Positions 5,092 to 5,550 of a stretch of 5,550 nt of DNA are shown here, piece after piece. Origin of the DNA: Chloroflexota bacterium (lineage in GTDB: Bacteria; Chloroflexota; Anaerolineae; Anaerolineales; DRKV01); NCBI GenBank assembly GCA_011051635.1, contig DRKV01000360.1, forward strand, positions 1 through 5,550, in the 5' to 3' direction. The notes beneath the pieces were generated by a model. That model had not been told where the DNA came from and did not search any database. It was given only the letters and a program-made list of their open reading frames with translations. Position 1 is the first letter of the stretch; each line of letters opens with the position of its first letter. The position numbers were made by a program, and so were the translations under genes.

Positions 5092-5550
5092 ATGCACCCC
5101 ACCCGGCAGCAAATTTTGGAATACCTGGAGCGGCGGCAGCAGGCCACCTCCGTCGATTTGAGCCGCGCCTTGCGCGTCACCGCCGCCAATGTGCGCCACC
5201 ACCTTGCCATTCTGGAAGAAGACGGCTGGATAGAAGTCGTCGGGAAGCGCGCCCCAAAAGGGAAAGGACGCCCCACCAAAGTGTACGCCCTGACCCCCAA
5301 AAGGCAGGCAGACAACCTTGCCGGGCTGGTCTGCGCTTTTTTGAGGGGGATGCCCCCCGAAGAGCGCCCCGCTATTTTCGATTCCCTGGCGGAAACCCTC
5401 ACCGCCGGGACGCCTCCCCTCCCGCCGGAGCATCACCTCACCCACCACCTCATCCAGACGGTCAAGTGCCTGAACACGATGCACTACCGCGCCCGCTGGG
5501 AGGCCCACGCCGCCGCGCCGCGCATCCGCCTGAATCACTGCCCCTACGCC
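5092..5550 (+). CDS. SufR-like winged-helix transcriptional regulator, N-terminal 153 residues (runs off the window)
   Basis: The frame is open from the ATG at 5092 to the window end. Residues 1-70 form a winged helix-turn-helix: MHPTRQQILEYLERR, a recognition helix region VTAANVRHHLAILEEDGWI, and the wing GKGRPTKVYALT. The GRPxxxYxLT wing is typical of SufR and related ArsR-type regulators. A helical segment then leads to TMHYRARWEAH and LNHCPYA at 145-153, which in SufR-like proteins begins the C-terminal cysteine cluster that binds Fe-S. Cys81, Cys126 and Cys150 are visible; the remaining expected ligands would be beyond 5550. It is divergent from iscX with 76 bp between start codons, the usual arrangement for a regulator of the adjacent operon and of itself. 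The effector is inferred; a different sensor function is possible if the later cysteines are absent. Confidence 0.85.
   Translation, partial: MHPTRQQILEYLERRQQATSVDLSRALRVTAANVRHHLAILEEDGWIEVVGKRAPKGKGRPTKVYALTPKRQADNLAGLVCAFLRGMPPEERPAIFDSLAETLTAGTPPLPPEHHLTHHLIQTVKCLNTMHYRARWEAHAAAPRIRLNHCPYA

Noticed and set aside
5050..5538. Minus-strand open frames under the regulator gene
   Set aside because: They are antisense to the winged-helix regulator, whose plus-strand frame has clear family motifs and a promoter. They show no family motif and would cover the operator region.

Overview
The window is GC-rich bacterial chromosomal DNA. It holds a compact minus-strand gene cluster in the order iscX - nuoB - nuoCD - nuoI - mrp, read from position 5015 down to 590. 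A divergent, partly contained regulator gene of the SufR-like winged-helix type leaves at the right edge on the plus strand. The left edge carries the C-terminal end of an insertion-sequence transposase on the plus strand, converging on mrp. Gene content and protein character (fused NuoCD, cysteine-poor Mrp, transposase style, short palindromic repeats) suggest an Anaerolineae-like member of the Chloroflexota. That placement is inferred from memory of such genomes and is not proven by the sequence.

Layout: 3-428, transposase C-terminus, probably part of a decayed element. 429-531, two 26-bp direct repeats and a short unexplained stretch. 532-564, a perfect 33-bp palindrome that may end the minus-strand transcript. 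590-1669, Mrp-type Fe-S carrier ATPase. 1697-1729, a second 33-bp palindrome in the mrp/nuoI gap. 1760-2386, NuoI. 2417-4153, fused NuoC-NuoD. 4165-4812, NuoB. 4809-5015, IscX. 5016-5091, divergent promoter region with a dyad. 5092 to window end, the regulator.

How it fits together: NuoB, NuoC, NuoD and NuoI are the subunits of the quinone-reducing connecting (Q) module of respiratory complex I. NuoB carries cluster N2 and NuoI carries N6a and N6b. The electron-input subunits (NuoE, F, G) and the membrane subunits (NuoA, H, J-N) are absent from the window. The Q-module genes sit between two Fe-S maturation genes: iscX at the front, overlapping nuoB by 4 bp, and mrp at the end. The divergent regulator resembles SufR, a repressor family that senses Fe-S clusters. 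The promoter region contains an inverted repeat with a 6-bp spacer placed over the likely -35 regions of both promoters. The most interesting reading is a Fe-S-status-controlled operon that makes the Q-module together with its own cluster-loading factors. Gene identities are well supported by sequence motifs; the regulatory circuit and the dedicated-assembly role are inferences.
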